From the NCBI RefSeq assembly GCF_001713375.1, contig NZ_CP016449.1, positions 2,356,001 to 2,420,000 on the forward strand: a stretch of 64,000 bases of DNA. The letters are read 5' to 3'. The notes below the pieces were generated by a model that worked only from the letters and a program-made list of their open reading frames with translations, was not told the DNA's origin and searched no databases. Position numbers and translations under genes: made by a program. Source of the stretch: Hydrogenophaga sp. RAC07. GTDB taxonomy: Bacteria > Pseudomonadota > Gammaproteobacteria > Burkholderiales > Burkholderiaceae_C. Shown here in pieces: positions 35,233-45,369 of this stretch (positions within the stretch are counted from its first letter, which is position 1; every line of letters begins with the position of its first letter).

Positions 35233-36084
35233 TCAGCCGGCGGGGCTCGCCACCACCACCTGGCGCTGTTCCCCGAGGCCACGCGCACCCAGCGTCACCA
35301 CGTCACCCGCCTTCAGGTACACCGGCGGCTTGTGCCCCATGCCCACGCCGGGAGGTGTGCCGGTGGGAATCACGTCGCCGGGTTGCAGCGCCATGAAACG
35401 GCTGAGGTAGCTCACGATGCTCTTCACGCCAAAGATCATGGTGCGGGTGTTGCCGGTCTGGCGGCGCTCGCCGTTCACGTCCAGCCACAGGTCCACGTCC
35501 TGCGGATCGCCCAGTTCGTCGGGCGTCACCAGCCAGGGGCCGACGGGACAGTGCGTGGGGTAGCTCTTGCCCTTGGCCCACTGGCCCTCAAGTTCCATCT
35601 GGTAGGCGCGCTCGGACACGTCGTTGACCAGGCAGAAGCCGGCCACGAAGTCCAGCGCATCGTCTTCGCTCACGTGGAAGGCGCGGCGGCCGATCACGAT
35701 GCCCAGTTCCACCTCCCAGTCGAGCTTCTGCGCGCCCGGTGGCAGCCACACATCGTCGTTGGGACCGCAGATGGCACCGCTGTGTTTGTTGAACACGATG
35801 GGCTGGCCAGGCGGCTTCAGCCCGGCCTCGGCCGCGTGGTCGGCGTAGTTCAGACCGATGCCGATGACGTTGCCCACGCCGCCCACGCAGGCGCCGAAAC
35901 GGGTGCCGGGTGGCACCGCGGGCAGGCCGGTCGGATCGAGCGCGGCCAGCCGGGCCATAGAATCACGCCCCAGGGTGGCCGGGTGGATGTCGGCCACCAC
36001 CCCCGAGAGATCGCGCAGCGTGCCGCTGGCGTCGATCAGACCGGGTTTCTCGGCACCCGCGGGTCCATGGCGAAAGAGTTTCAT
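35233..36084 (-). CDS. Fumarylacetoacetate hydrolase (FAH)-family protein
   Basis: The start at 36082-36084 gives 283 residues; the ORF extends upstream into the grpE promoter region. The FAH fold shows IGIGLNYADHAAEAG, FNKHSGAICGPND, the metal-ligand region LDWEVELGIVIGRRA, CLVNDVSERAYQ, GKSYPTHCPVGPWLV and IPTGTPPGVGMG. Members cleave or decarboxylate beta-diketo and oxo-acid compounds (FAH, HpcE/HpaG, ureidoglycolate lyase, acylpyruvases). A role in aromatic catabolism is plausible given the region, but there is no operon partner. Confidence 0.88.
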   Translation of the reverse strand: MKLFRHGPAGAEKPGLIDASGTLRDLSGVVADIHPATLGRDSMARLAALDPTGLPAVPPGTRFGACVGGVGNVIGIGLNYADHAAEAGLKPPGQPIVFNKHSGAICGPNDDVWLPPGAQKLDWEVELGIVIGRRAFHVSEDDALDFVAGFCLVNDVSERAYQMELEGQWAKGKSYPTHCPVGPWLVTPDELGDPQDVDLWLDVNGERRQTGNTRTMIFGVKSIVSYLSRFMALQPGDVIPTGTPPGVGMGHKPPVYLKAGDVVTLGARGLGEQRQVVVASPAG

Positions 36085-36159
36085 GGGTTCAGCCTGTTGA
36101 GTCGTCTGTAGGAAAGGGGCCGATTGTGGGGCCCTGCCCTGCCAAACGCCTGTCGCCTC

Positions 36160-36187
36160 CTTGAAACCCCGCTCACCGCCCCCATGT
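36160..36187 (+). promoter_or_regulatory. Sigma-32 heat-shock promoter of grpE
   Basis: CTTGAAA (36160-36166) and CCCCATGT (36180-36187) are separated by 13 bp. This is essentially the RpoH consensus and lies about 55 bp upstream of the grpE start. Confidence 0.9.
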
Positions 36188-36242
36188 GCCCGGTTGCGGC
36201 CGTCATTGCCCACCTTTTTCAAGAACTTTTCCATTCACTTCC

Positions 36243-36809
36243 ATGAGCCAAGACAACCAGCCCGATGACAAGGCCTCCCCGGACACCGGTGCACCCATGA
36301 GCCCCGAAGAGGCGATGGCGGCTGCCGCGGTGGCCGAGGCCGAAGCCATGAACGCCCTGAGCCACGAGGTCGCGACCCTCAAGGCGCAGAACGCCGATCT
36401 GGCCGAGCAGTTTTTGCGCGCCAAGGCCGAGGCCGAGAACACCCGCCGCCGCGCCGAGGAAGAAATCAGCAAGTCGCGCAAGTTCGCGGTGGAAAGCTTT
36501 GCCGAGAGCCTGCTGGCCGTGGCCGACAGCCTCGAAGCCGGTCTGGCCATCACCGAGGCCACGCGCGAACAGTTGCGCGAAGGGTCTGAAGCGACGCTCA
36601 AGCAGCTCAAGAGCGCACTGGAGCGCCACCGCGTGCTGGAAATCAACCCGGCGAGCTCCACCAAGTTCGACCCGCACCAGCACCAGGCCATCAGCATGGT
36701 GCCGGCGGAGCAGGAAGCCAACACCGTGGTGAGCGTCCTCCAGAAGGGCTATTCCATTGCCGATCGCGTGTTGCGCCCGGCCCTGGTCACGGTCACCGCA
36801 CCCAAATAG
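36243..36809 (+). CDS. grpE: GrpE nucleotide-exchange factor
   Basis: The start at 36243 gives 188 residues. An acidic N-terminus is followed by a long coiled coil (about 35-95, with [19 protein letters not shown]) and the C-terminal beta domain with [41 protein letters not shown], the GrpE signature. GrpE releases ADP from DnaK and acts as a thermosensor. It is the first gene of the grpE-dnaK-dnaJ cluster, read from the RpoH promoter just upstream. Confidence 0.97.
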   Translation: MSQDNQPDDKASPDTGAPMSPEEAMAAAAVAEAEAMNALSHEVATLKAQNADLAEQFLRAKAEAENTRRRAEEEISKSRKFAVESFAESLLAVADSLEAGLAITEATREQLREGSEATLKQLKSALERHRVLEINPASSTKFDPHQHQAISMVPAEQEANTVVSVLQKGYSIADRVLRPALVTVTAPK

Positions 36810-36826
36810 GTTGTCGAAGCGGTCAC

Positions 36827-36858
36827 GCTCTTGAAAAGAGCCCGACTTATCCACACCT
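36827..36858 (+). promoter_or_regulatory. Possible second heat-shock promoter ahead of dnaK
   Basis: CTTGAAA (36830-36836) is followed after 14 bp by CCACACCT (36851-36858), a weaker RpoH -10. The -35 overlaps a small palindrome, GCTCTT-GAA-AAGAGC (36827-36841). It may give dnaK its own heat-inducible start. Confidence 0.5.
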
Positions 36859-36903
36859 CATCCACATCGTTTTCAACAATCTTTTTCTACACGGAGTCAC
36901 AAC

Positions 36904-38838
<1,935 letters not shown>

Positions 38839-38861
38839 TCGGCTGAACCCTTTCGATCATC

Positions 38862-38889
38862 CGCCGCGTCAGGGCAACCTGCCGCGGCG
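38862..38889 (+). terminator. Hairpin between dnaK and dnaJ (attenuator-like)
   Basis: CGCCGCG (38862-38868) pairs with CGCGGCG (38883-38889), and inner CAGG pairs with CCTG around a GCAA loop, with one mismatch between the two helices. TTTGTG follows. It may act as a weak terminator or stability element that keeps DnaJ below DnaK. Confidence 0.65.
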
Positions 38890-38918
38890 TTTGTGTTCCA
38901 ACCGAACTGCAACACACC

Positions 38919-40052
38919 ATGGCCAAACGCGATTTTTACGAAGTGCTCGGCGTCCCCAAGAACGCCGCAGACGAAGAGATCAAGAAGGCGTATCGCAAAC
39001 TTGCGATGAAGCACCACCCCGACCGCAACCAGGGCGATGCGGCCAAAGCGGCGGAAGAGCGATTCAAGGAGGCCAAAGAGGCCTACGAGATGCTGTCCGA
39101 CCCGCAGAAGAAGGCGGCCTACGACCAGTACGGCCACGCCGGCGTGGACCCGAACCTGCGCGGTGGCGCAGCCGGCGCTGAAGGCTTCGGCGGTTTCTCG
39201 GAATCCTTTGGCGACATCTTTGGCGACATCTTCGGTGGCGCGCGCGGCCAACGCAGCGGCCGCCAGGTCTACCGTGGCGCCGACCTGTCGTACGCCATGG
39301 AAATCTCGCTCGAAGAAGCGGCCGGCGGCAAGGACACGCAGATCCGCATTCCCAGCTGGGACGACTGCGAAACCTGCAGCGGCACCGGCGCCAAGCCCGG
39401 CACCAGCGTGAAGACCTGCAGCACCTGCCACGGCCAGGGTTCGGTGCAGATGCGCCAGGGTTTCTTCAGCGTGCAGCAGACCTGTCCGCAGTGCAGCGGT
39501 ACCGGCAAGATCATTCCCGAGCCCTGCACCACCTGCCACGGCCAGGGCAAGATCAAGAAGCAGAAAACACTGGAGATCAAGATCCCCGCCGGCATCGACG
39601 ACGGCCAGCGCATCCGCAGCACCGGCAACGGCGAACCCGGCCAGAACGGCGGGCCCTCGGGCGACCTCTACATCGAAGTGCGCCTGCGCAAGCACGACAT
39701 CTTCGAGCGCGACGGCGACGACCTGCATTGCACCGTGCCCGTGCCCATGACCACCGCCGCCCTGGGCGGCGAGATCGACGTGCCCACGCTGCAAGGCAAG
39801 GCCACCATCGACCTGCCCGAAGGCACGCAGAGCGGCAAGACCTTCCGCCTGCGCGGCAAGGGCGTCAAAGGGGTGCGCAGCAGCTACCCCGGCGACCTGT
39901 ACTGCCACGTGGCGGTGGAGACGCCGATCAAGCTCACCGAGCACCAGCGCAAGCTGCTCAAGGAGCTGGACGAGTCGTTCAAGAAGGGCGGCCACAAGCA
40001 CAGCCCGAACGACAAGGGCTGGTTCGAGAAAGCGAAGTCGTTCTTCAGCTGA
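38919..40052 (+). CDS. dnaJ: Co-chaperone DnaJ (Hsp40)
   Basis: The 377-residue protein has a J domain (1-70) with the HPD motif in [11 protein letters not shown], a Gly/Phe-rich segment (about 85-110), and four CxxCxGxG zinc-finger repeats ([32 protein letters not shown]). The C-terminal substrate domains contain DIPTLQGK-like [18 protein letters not shown]. It stimulates DnaK ATPase and delivers substrates. A strong terminator follows the gene. Confidence 0.99.
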   Translation: MAKRDFYEVLGVPKNAADEEIKKAYRKLAMKHHPDRNQGDAAKAAEERFKEAKEAYEMLSDPQKKAAYDQYGHAGVDPNLRGGAAGAEGFGGFSESFGDIFGDIFGGARGQRSGRQVYRGADLSYAMEISLEEAAGGKDTQIRIPSWDDCETCSGTGAKPGTSVKTCSTCHGQGSVQMRQGFFSVQQTCPQCSGTGKIIPEPCTTCHGQGKIKKQKTLEIKIPAGIDDGQRIRSTGNGEPGQNGGPSGDLYIEVRLRKHDIFERDGDDLHCTVPVPMTTAALGGEIDVPTLQGKATIDLPEGTQSGKTFRLRGKGVKGVRSSYPGDLYCHVAVETPIKLTEHQRKLLKELDESFKKGGHKHSPNDKGWFEKAKSFFS

Positions 40053-40070
40053 ACCAGCTGACTCAACCTG

Positions 40071-40104
40071 AAAAGGGGCGCCGGGCAACCGTCGCCCCTT
40101 TTTT
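40071..40104 (+). terminator. Intrinsic terminator of the dnaKJ transcript
   Basis: AAAAGGGGCG (40071-40080) pairs with CGCCCCTTTT (40093-40102) around a 12-base loop, ending in six T (40099-40104), 19 bp after the dnaJ stop. Confidence 0.92.
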
Positions 40105-40201
40105 CATCCGGCAGCCCTATCCCCCTCATTGCCAACATCGATTGGCCTGAACCGATAGTTTTTGTCAAACTCACAGCTCCTGATACCACCCGCAAGAAGC
40201 C

Positions 40202-41218
40202 ATGACCGCCCTGATCCGACAAGTCCGACCCGTCTGGGCCCAGCTGCAGGAATTTGACCTGCAAGTGCCCGCCCACGCCATGCGCAACGCCCTGCTCGCG
40301 CTGGGTGCCGGCCTGCTGGTGATGGCGGGGCTGGCGGCGCTCAGCACCTTCTGGGCGCCCACCCGCGCCTGGTGGACGGCAGCCGACAACGGCAGTGCCA
40401 TGGCCGCCGGTGTCCAGGCCTCGTTGCTGGCGGCGGTGGCCACGGCCGTGGGTGCCCTGCCGGTGTTTCTGGTGCAGCGGGTCAGCAAGCTGCAGGAGGC
40501 GGCGCTGATGTCCTTCTCGGCCGGCATCATGCTGGCCGCGGCCATCTTCGCCCTGCTGCTGCCATCGCTGGAGGCCGGGCGCACCCTGTTCGCCGGCATG
40601 ACCGGCGGCGCCACCAGCGCGGCGGCCCTCAGCGGGGTCGGCCTGGCGCTGGGCATGGGTCTCATGTTGGCCATCGACCGCTTCACGCCCCACGAACACG
40701 CGGTGCTGCCGCCGGCTGCCCTCGGCCACACCGGGGCCTGGGGCGCACAGGCCGACAGCGCTGCGGTGCAACGCGCCAAGCTGATGGTGCTGGCCATCCT
40801 GATCCACAACGTGCCCGAAGGTCTTGCGGTGGGCGCCGCCTATGCGGGCGTGGGCGATGGAAGCGGCGCTCAAGCGGGCGCGTCGGTGGCGCTGGCCATC
40901 GGCCTGCAGAACATGCCCGAGGGCCTGATCGTGGCCATGGCCTTGCGCACCCTGGGCCGCAGCGCGATGCAGGCCTGGGGCGTGGCCGCCCTCACCGGCC
41001 TGGCCGAGCCGCTGGGCGCCATCGTCGGGTTGGCGGTGCTGGGCAGCGTGCCGGTGTTCTACCCGCTGGGCCTGGCGCTCGCGGCAGGCGCCATGCTCTT
41101 CGTGGTGAGCCACGAGATCATTCCCGAGACACACCGCAACGGCTTCGAGACCATGGCCACGGCCACGCTGCTGGCAGGCTTCATCTTCATGCTGCTCCTT
41201 GACGCAGTGTTGAGTTGA
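40202..41218 (+). CDS. ZIP-family divalent metal transporter
   Basis: The 338-residue membrane protein has about eight hydrophobic segments and the ZIP metal motifs LIHNVPEGLAVG and LQNMPEGLIVAMA in adjacent helices, plus FVVSHEIIPETHR in the last third. The short loop DRFTPHEHAV is His-bearing. ZIP proteins such as ZupT import zinc and other divalent metals. The N-terminal 25 residues before the first helix are polar. It has no obvious operon partner: the dnaJ terminator precedes it and a repeat element follows. Confidence 0.88.
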   Translation: MTALIRQVRPVWAQLQEFDLQVPAHAMRNALLALGAGLLVMAGLAALSTFWAPTRAWWTAADNGSAMAAGVQASLLAAVATAVGALPVFLVQRVSKLQEAALMSFSAGIMLAAAIFALLLPSLEAGRTLFAGMTGGATSAAALSGVGLALGMGLMLAIDRFTPHEHAVLPPAALGHTGAWGAQADSAAVQRAKLMVLAILIHNVPEGLAVGAAYAGVGDGSGAQAGASVALAIGLQNMPEGLIVAMALRTLGRSAMQAWGVAALTGLAEPLGAIVGLAVLGSVPVFYPLGLALAAGAMLFVVSHEIIPETHRNGFETMATATLLAGFIFMLLLDAVLS

Positions 41219-41293
41219 CCCCCACGCTCCGCCGCTGCCCCCCGAGGGGGCGCGGCCTTGCTTGGGAGCGGCCCGGCGCGGCGGCCCTCTGAA
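41219..41293 (+). repeat. GC-rich intergenic repeat element, copy 2
   Basis: CCCCACGCTCCGCCGCTGCC, then CCCCGAGGGGG and GCGCGGCCTTGCTTGGGAGC, then GGCGCGGCGGCCCTC: the same order of blocks as the minus strand of 4222-4302. The centre can fold as CCCCC-GA-GGGGG. It starts right at the stop of the ZIP gene and ends about 20 bp before the next start codon. Confidence 0.75.
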
Positions 41294-41313
41294 GCCGAGA
41301 GGCGGGGCGTAAG

Positions 41314-42687
41314 ATGCCCCGCATGAGCGTACACATCCGATTTCTGGGCGGCGCCGGCACCGTCACAGGCTCCAAATACCTGGTCGAACACGATGGTCAG
41401 AGCCTGCTGGTCGACTGCGGTCTGTTCCAGGGTTACAAACAGCTGCGCTTGCGCAACCGCGACCCGTTGCCGGTGCTGCCCAACCACATCGGCGCCGTGC
41501 TGCTCACCCACGCACACCTGGACCACAGCGGGTATCTGCCGCTGCTGGCCAAGGAAGGGTTTCACGGCAAGGTGTGGGCCACGCCGGCCACGCGCGATCT
41601 GGCGCAGATCCTGTTGCCCGACAGTGGGCACATCCAGGAAGAAGACGCGGCCTTTGCCAACCGCAAGGGTTTTTCCAAACATTCGCCCGCGCTGCCGCTC
41701 TACACCGAGGGCGATGCGCTGCAAAGCCTCAAGCTGTTTCGCACCGTGCCCATGCACCAGCCGTTCGAGCCTCTCAAGGGCTGGACGGCCCTGTTCTCGG
41801 GCGCCGGCCACATCCTCGGTGCGGCGAGCCTGCTGCTGGAGGTGGGCGGGAGGCGCATCCTGTTCTCGGGCGACCTCGGCCGGCCCGACGACGCGCTGAT
41901 GCTCGCACCCGACGCGCCGCCCGCGGCCGACGTGGTCGTGTGCGAATCGACCTACGGAGACAGAGACCACCCGGACGAAGACGTGATCGCCGAACTCGCT
42001 CCGGCGCTGCAGCGCGTCGCGGCCCGCGGCGGCACCGCCGTGGTGCCGGTGTTCGCGGTGGGCCGCGCTCAGGCCTTGCTGCACGCCATCGCCGAGCTCA
42101 AGGCTGCGGGCCAGCTGCCGCACAGCCTGCCGGTCTACCTCGACAGCCCCATGGCCATCCACAGCACCGAGCTGTTTGCCCGCCACCTGGGTGAGCACCG
42201 GCTGAACGCCGCGCAGTGCCATGCCATGGCGCTGGTGGCGAAGATGACGCGCACGGCCGACGAGTCCAAGGCCATTGCGCGCCAGCACGGCCCCAAGGTG
42301 ATCCTGGCCGCCAGCGGCATGGCCACCGGCGGGCGTGTGCTGCACCACCTGGTGCAGTACCTGGGCGACCACCGCAACATGGTGCTGCTCACCGGCTACC
42401 AGGCCCCTGGCACACGCGGTGCCACACTGGCCAATGGCGGCACGCAGTTGCGCATCCACGGGCAGGACCTGCCGGTGCGCGCCGAGGTGGTGCAACTCAA
42501 ATCCGCCTCGGCGCACGCCGACGCCGGGCAGCTCATGTCATGGCTGCGCGCCCTGCCCCAGCCGCCGCGCCGCGTCTTCGTGACCCACGGCGACATGGAG
42601 GCCTCGGACCGGCTGCGACACCGCATCGAAACCGAATTGCGCTGGCAGGCGCTGGTGCCCGAACACGGCAGCACCTGGGCCGCCTGA
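41314..42687 (+). CDS. MBL-fold beta-CASP RNase-like protein (CPSF/Ysh1 family)
   Basis: The 457-residue protein has the metallo-beta-lactamase motifs FLGGAGTVTGSKYLV, the zinc site LTHAHLDHSGYLP, SGAGHILGAASLLLEV and FSGDLGRPDD. The beta-CASP insertion follows, with VPVFAVGRAQALLHAIAEL, YLDSPMAIHSTELF, ASGMATGGRVLHHLVQYL and the final KSASAHADAGQLMSWL. These are RNA endo/exonuclease features. Bacterial members are thought to process RNA, but targets are not known. An alternative start three codons in (MSVHIRF) is equally plausible. Confidence 0.88.
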   Translation: MPRMSVHIRFLGGAGTVTGSKYLVEHDGQSLLVDCGLFQGYKQLRLRNRDPLPVLPNHIGAVLLTHAHLDHSGYLPLLAKEGFHGKVWATPATRDLAQILLPDSGHIQEEDAAFANRKGFSKHSPALPLYTEGDALQSLKLFRTVPMHQPFEPLKGWTALFSGAGHILGAASLLLEVGGRRILFSGDLGRPDDALMLAPDAPPAADVVVCESTYGDRDHPDEDVIAELAPALQRVAARGGTAVVPVFAVGRAQALLHAIAELKAAGQLPHSLPVYLDSPMAIHSTELFARHLGEHRLNAAQCHAMALVAKMTRTADESKAIARQHGPKVILAASGMATGGRVLHHLVQYLGDHRNMVLLTGYQAPGTRGATLANGGTQLRIHGQDLPVRAEVVQLKSASAHADAGQLMSWLRALPQPPRRVFVTHGDMEASDRLRHRIETELRWQALVPEHGSTWAA

Positions 42688-42754
42688 ACCACCCGCGCAC
42701 ACAACTGCACACACGGCCCATGGAACGCGGCCCGTCATCTCCACTCTCACCCCG

Positions 42755-43957
42755 ATGAATCTTCAACCTTCCCTGATCCTGGGCGCCGCCCTGCTGTCTT
42801 CTGCGGCGTGGGCCCAGTCCCCCACACCATCCCCCAACCCCGAATTCGACAGCTGCCTGAACACGCTGCGCGCACCGGCACGCGCCGCCGGCGTGCGCGA
42901 CGAGACCTTTGCGCTGCACACGCAAAATCTCGCGCCCGACATGAGCGTGATCGACAAGCTCAACTTCCAGCCCGAGTTCCGCACGGCGATCTGGGACTAC
43001 CTGGCCGGCCTGGTGGACGAGGAGCGTGTGGCCGAGGGCCGCGCCCTGATGGCGCGCCACGCCGAGACGCTGGCGCGCGTGAGCGACAACTACGGCGTGG
43101 ACCCGGCCACCGTGGTGGCGGTCTGGGGCGTGGAGAGCAACTTCGGCCAGACCTTCGGCAAGTCGCCGCTGGTGCAGTCGCTGGGCACGCTCTCATGCTT
43201 CGGGCGGCGGCAAGCGTATTTCCGCACCGAGTTCTACGCCACGCTGCGCATCCTGCAGGCCGGGCACATCGTGCCCGAACGGCTCGTGGGCTCGTGGGCC
43301 GGTGCCTTCGGCCACACGCAGTTCATGCCCAGCACCTTCGAGCGCCTCGCGGTGGACTTCGACGGCGACGGCAAGGCCGACCTGATGGACAGCACCAGCG
43401 ACGCGCTCGCGTCCACCGCCAACTTTCTGGCCAAGGCCGGCTGGCAGAGCGGCCAACCTTGGGGGTTTGAAGTGAAGCTGCCCGAGGGCTTCAGCACGGC
43501 TGGCGAAGGGCGTCGCACCAAACGCGGCATGGCTGAATGGGCGTCGCGCGGCCTCAAGCGGGTCGACGGGTCGACGCTGCCCGCCACCGGCAGCGCCGGC
43601 CTCATGACCCCCGCCGGTGCACAAGGCCCGGCCTTCCTGGTGCTGCGCAATTTTGATGCGATCTACAGCTACAACGCGGCCGAAAGTTATGGTCTTGCCA
43701 TCGCCCACTTGGCCGACCGGCTGCGCGGCGGTGGCCCCTTCACCACGCCCTGGCCCACCGACGATCCGGGCCTCTCACGCGCCGAGCGCCGCGAGGTGCA
43801 GACGCTGCTGATTGCACGTGGTCACGACATCGGCGCGGTGGACGGCATGCTGGGTGACAAGAGCCGTGTGGCGATCCGTGCCGAGCAGGAGCGGCTGGGA
43901 CAGGAGGCCAGTGGACGGGCGGGGCAGAAGCTGTTGAAGGCCTTGCGCGGCGGCTGA
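42755..43957 (+). CDS. Lytic murein transglycosylase (MltB type) with peptidoglycan-binding domain
   Basis: The 400-residue secreted protein has a signal peptide (cleavage after AWA, about residue 20). The SLT_2 domain holds the catalytic Glu in VAVWGVESNFGQTFGKSPLVQSL, followed by SWAGAFGHTQFMPSTFERLAVDFDGDG. The C-terminal 60 residues form a PG_binding_1 domain (LSRAERREVQTLLIARGHDIGAVDGMLGDKSRVAI). The enzyme cleaves glycan strands to 1,6-anhydromuropeptides. MltB of E. coli is a lipoprotein, whereas no lipobox is seen here, so it is probably soluble periplasmic. Confidence 0.92.
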   Translation: MNLQPSLILGAALLSSAAWAQSPTPSPNPEFDSCLNTLRAPARAAGVRDETFALHTQNLAPDMSVIDKLNFQPEFRTAIWDYLAGLVDEERVAEGRALMARHAETLARVSDNYGVDPATVVAVWGVESNFGQTFGKSPLVQSLGTLSCFGRRQAYFRTEFYATLRILQAGHIVPERLVGSWAGAFGHTQFMPSTFERLAVDFDGDGKADLMDSTSDALASTANFLAKAGWQSGQPWGFEVKLPEGFSTAGEGRRTKRGMAEWASRGLKRVDGSTLPATGSAGLMTPAGAQGPAFLVLRNFDAIYSYNAAESYGLAIAHLADRLRGGGPFTTPWPTDDPGLSRAERREVQTLLIARGHDIGAVDGMLGDKSRVAIRAEQERLGQEASGRAGQKLLKALRGG

Positions 43958-43961
43958 ACGA

Positions 43962-44309
43962 TCAGCCCATCTTCACCGCCGTCCCACTCACCGCCACCAT
44001 CATCATCCCGTTGGTCTCGCCCAGCACTTCGTAGTCGAAGTCGATGCCGATCACGGCGTTGGCGCCCATCTCGCGCGCAGCCTCGATGAGGTCTTCCACG
44101 GCCGCGTCGCGCGCGCCCGAAAGAGCCCGCTCGTAGCCGCCAGCGCGCCCGCCCACCACATCGCGCACCGACGAGAACATGTCGCGGAAGATGTTGGCGC
44201 CGATGATGGCTTCACCGTTGACCACGCCCAGGTACTGCGAACGATCAATGCCTTCGGGTGTGGTGGTGCTGAGGAAAAAGCCGTCTTTCGCTTTGGAAAA
44301 CCATCCCAT
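43962..44309 (-). CDS. YbjQ/DUF74-family protein
   Basis: The start at 44307-44309 (MGWFSKAKDGFFLST) gives 115 residues. The DUF74 pattern is clear: LGVVNGEAIIGANIFRDMF, GGYERALSGARDAAVEDLIEAAREMGANAVIGIDFDYEVLG. The family forms pentameric rings and was once called heavy-metal-binding, but its function is not established. It is convergent with the transglycosylase gene (4-bp gap) and divergent from the methyltransferase gene. Confidence 0.88.
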   Translation of the reverse strand: MGWFSKAKDGFFLSTTTPEGIDRSQYLGVVNGEAIIGANIFRDMFSSVRDVVGGRAGGYERALSGARDAAVEDLIEAAREMGANAVIGIDFDYEVLGETNGMMMVAVSGTAVKMG

Positions 44310-44403
44310 GTGAAAACTCCTGTGAGTGCGCCGCGTGGTGTGGCGTACGGACATTGTGCAGCGCAGGTGCTACGGTGAGACTCAGCCACAACGGGAACAT
44401 CCC

Positions 44404-45066
44404 ATGCCCGGCTACCACGTCAAGACCGAGACCATTGCGCTCGGCGGCACCGACTGGCATCTCCGCTGCCTGATCGACGACCAGCAATTCAACGACAGCC
44501 ACCACGCCGCAGCCGACATTGGCCTGCCCTCGGCGGGCTGGTCACATTTCGGTCAGGTGTGGCCGTCGTCGCGCGTGCTCGCGCTGGCCATGCTCACGCA
44601 CCCGCTGGCGGGTCTGCGCGTGCTGGAGATCGGTGCGGGTCTGGCGCTGGCCAGCCTGGTGATGCACCGGCGCGGTGCCGATGTGACGGTGAGCGACTGG
44701 CATCCACTGACCGAGGAGTTCCTGCGCCACAACCTGGTCTTGAACAAGCTGGGGCCGCTGCCCTACCAGGCCGGCAACTGGGAGAGTGTGGCCGCCACCG
44801 ACAACCCGGCGCTGGGGCACTTTGACCTGATCGTGGGCAGCGACCTGCTGTACGAGCGCCAGCAGCCGGCGCAGCTGGCCGCCTTCATCCACCGCCACGC
44901 GGCGGTGGGAGCACAGATCGTGATCGTCGACCCCGACCGGGGCAACCGCGCCGCGTTTGGCCGCGACATGGGCACCCTGGGCTTTGTGCTCACCATGCGC
45001 GCGGCCGATCGCCAACTGGAGGACGGCACAGCCTACAAGGGGCGTTTCCTCTCTTTCACGCGCTGA
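44404..45066 (+). CDS. Class I SAM-dependent methyltransferase (lysine-methyltransferase-like)
   Basis: The start at 44404 (MPGYHVKTETIALGG) gives 220 residues. The SAM motif is VLEIGAGLALASLVMHRRGADVTVSDWHP, followed by FDLIVGSDLLYERQQP (post-II motif) and IVIVDPDRGNRAAF. This resembles the Methyltransf_16 group that modifies lysines of proteins such as ETF-beta. The protein substrate is inference. Its stop codon falls inside one arm of the long inverted repeat at 45062-45106. Confidence 0.85.
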   Translation: MPGYHVKTETIALGGTDWHLRCLIDDQQFNDSHHAAADIGLPSAGWSHFGQVWPSSRVLALAMLTHPLAGLRVLEIGAGLALASLVMHRRGADVTVSDWHPLTEEFLRHNLVLNKLGPLPYQAGNWESVAATDNPALGHFDLIVGSDLLYERQQPAQLAAFIHRHAAVGAQIVIVDPDRGNRAAFGRDMGTLGFVLTMRAADRQLEDGTAYKGRFLSFTR

Positions 45067-45106
45067 AATGCAAACAGCCCGCGGTGCGGGCTGTTTGCAT
45101 TTCAGC
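45062..45106. terminator. Perfect 21-bp inverted repeat with 3-base loop, overlapping a stop codon
   Basis: The arm 45062-45082 (starting GCTGAAATGCAAACAGCCCG) is exactly reverse-complemented at 45086-45106 around the loop GGT. It lies between the convergent methyltransferase and the small basic protein gene and probably terminates both. Its 21-bp perfect stem is far longer than a normal terminator. Confidence 0.8.
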
Positions 45107-45132
45107 AAGGCCGGCCATCGGGGCCGAACCGG

Positions 45133-45303
45133 TCAGCCGCCCTTTTTGGAGCGCTTGCCAGGGTTCTTCTTGCTGCGGGTGGCCACACCACGCTCCAGGC
45201 TCACGCGCTGACCACGGCCGGGGGAGGTCAGGGACACGCCAGCGACGGGCGTGGGGCGTGGGGTGGCTTTGCGGTCGGCTTCGGTGACGATTTTGTTGCC
45301 CAT
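45133..45303 (-). CDS. Small basic protein of unknown function
   Basis: The start at 45301-45303 gives 56 residues: MGNKIVTEADRKATPRP, a central SLTSPGRGQRVSLERG and a Lys/Arg-rich end (RSKKNPGKRSKKGG). The predicted charge is strongly positive and there is no membrane segment, suggesting a nucleic-acid or ribosome-associated protein. I do not recognise the family. Support is the codon pattern and good gap placement rather than homology. Confidence 0.55.
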   Translation of the reverse strand: MGNKIVTEADRKATPRPTPVAGVSLTSPGRGQRVSLERGVATRSKKNPGKRSKKGG

Positions 45304-45369
45304 GACTGGATCCTGAGAAAGTTGCAAAAGTGACGGAACCCGCTATTAGGCCACAAGGCTCCGCAGGCG

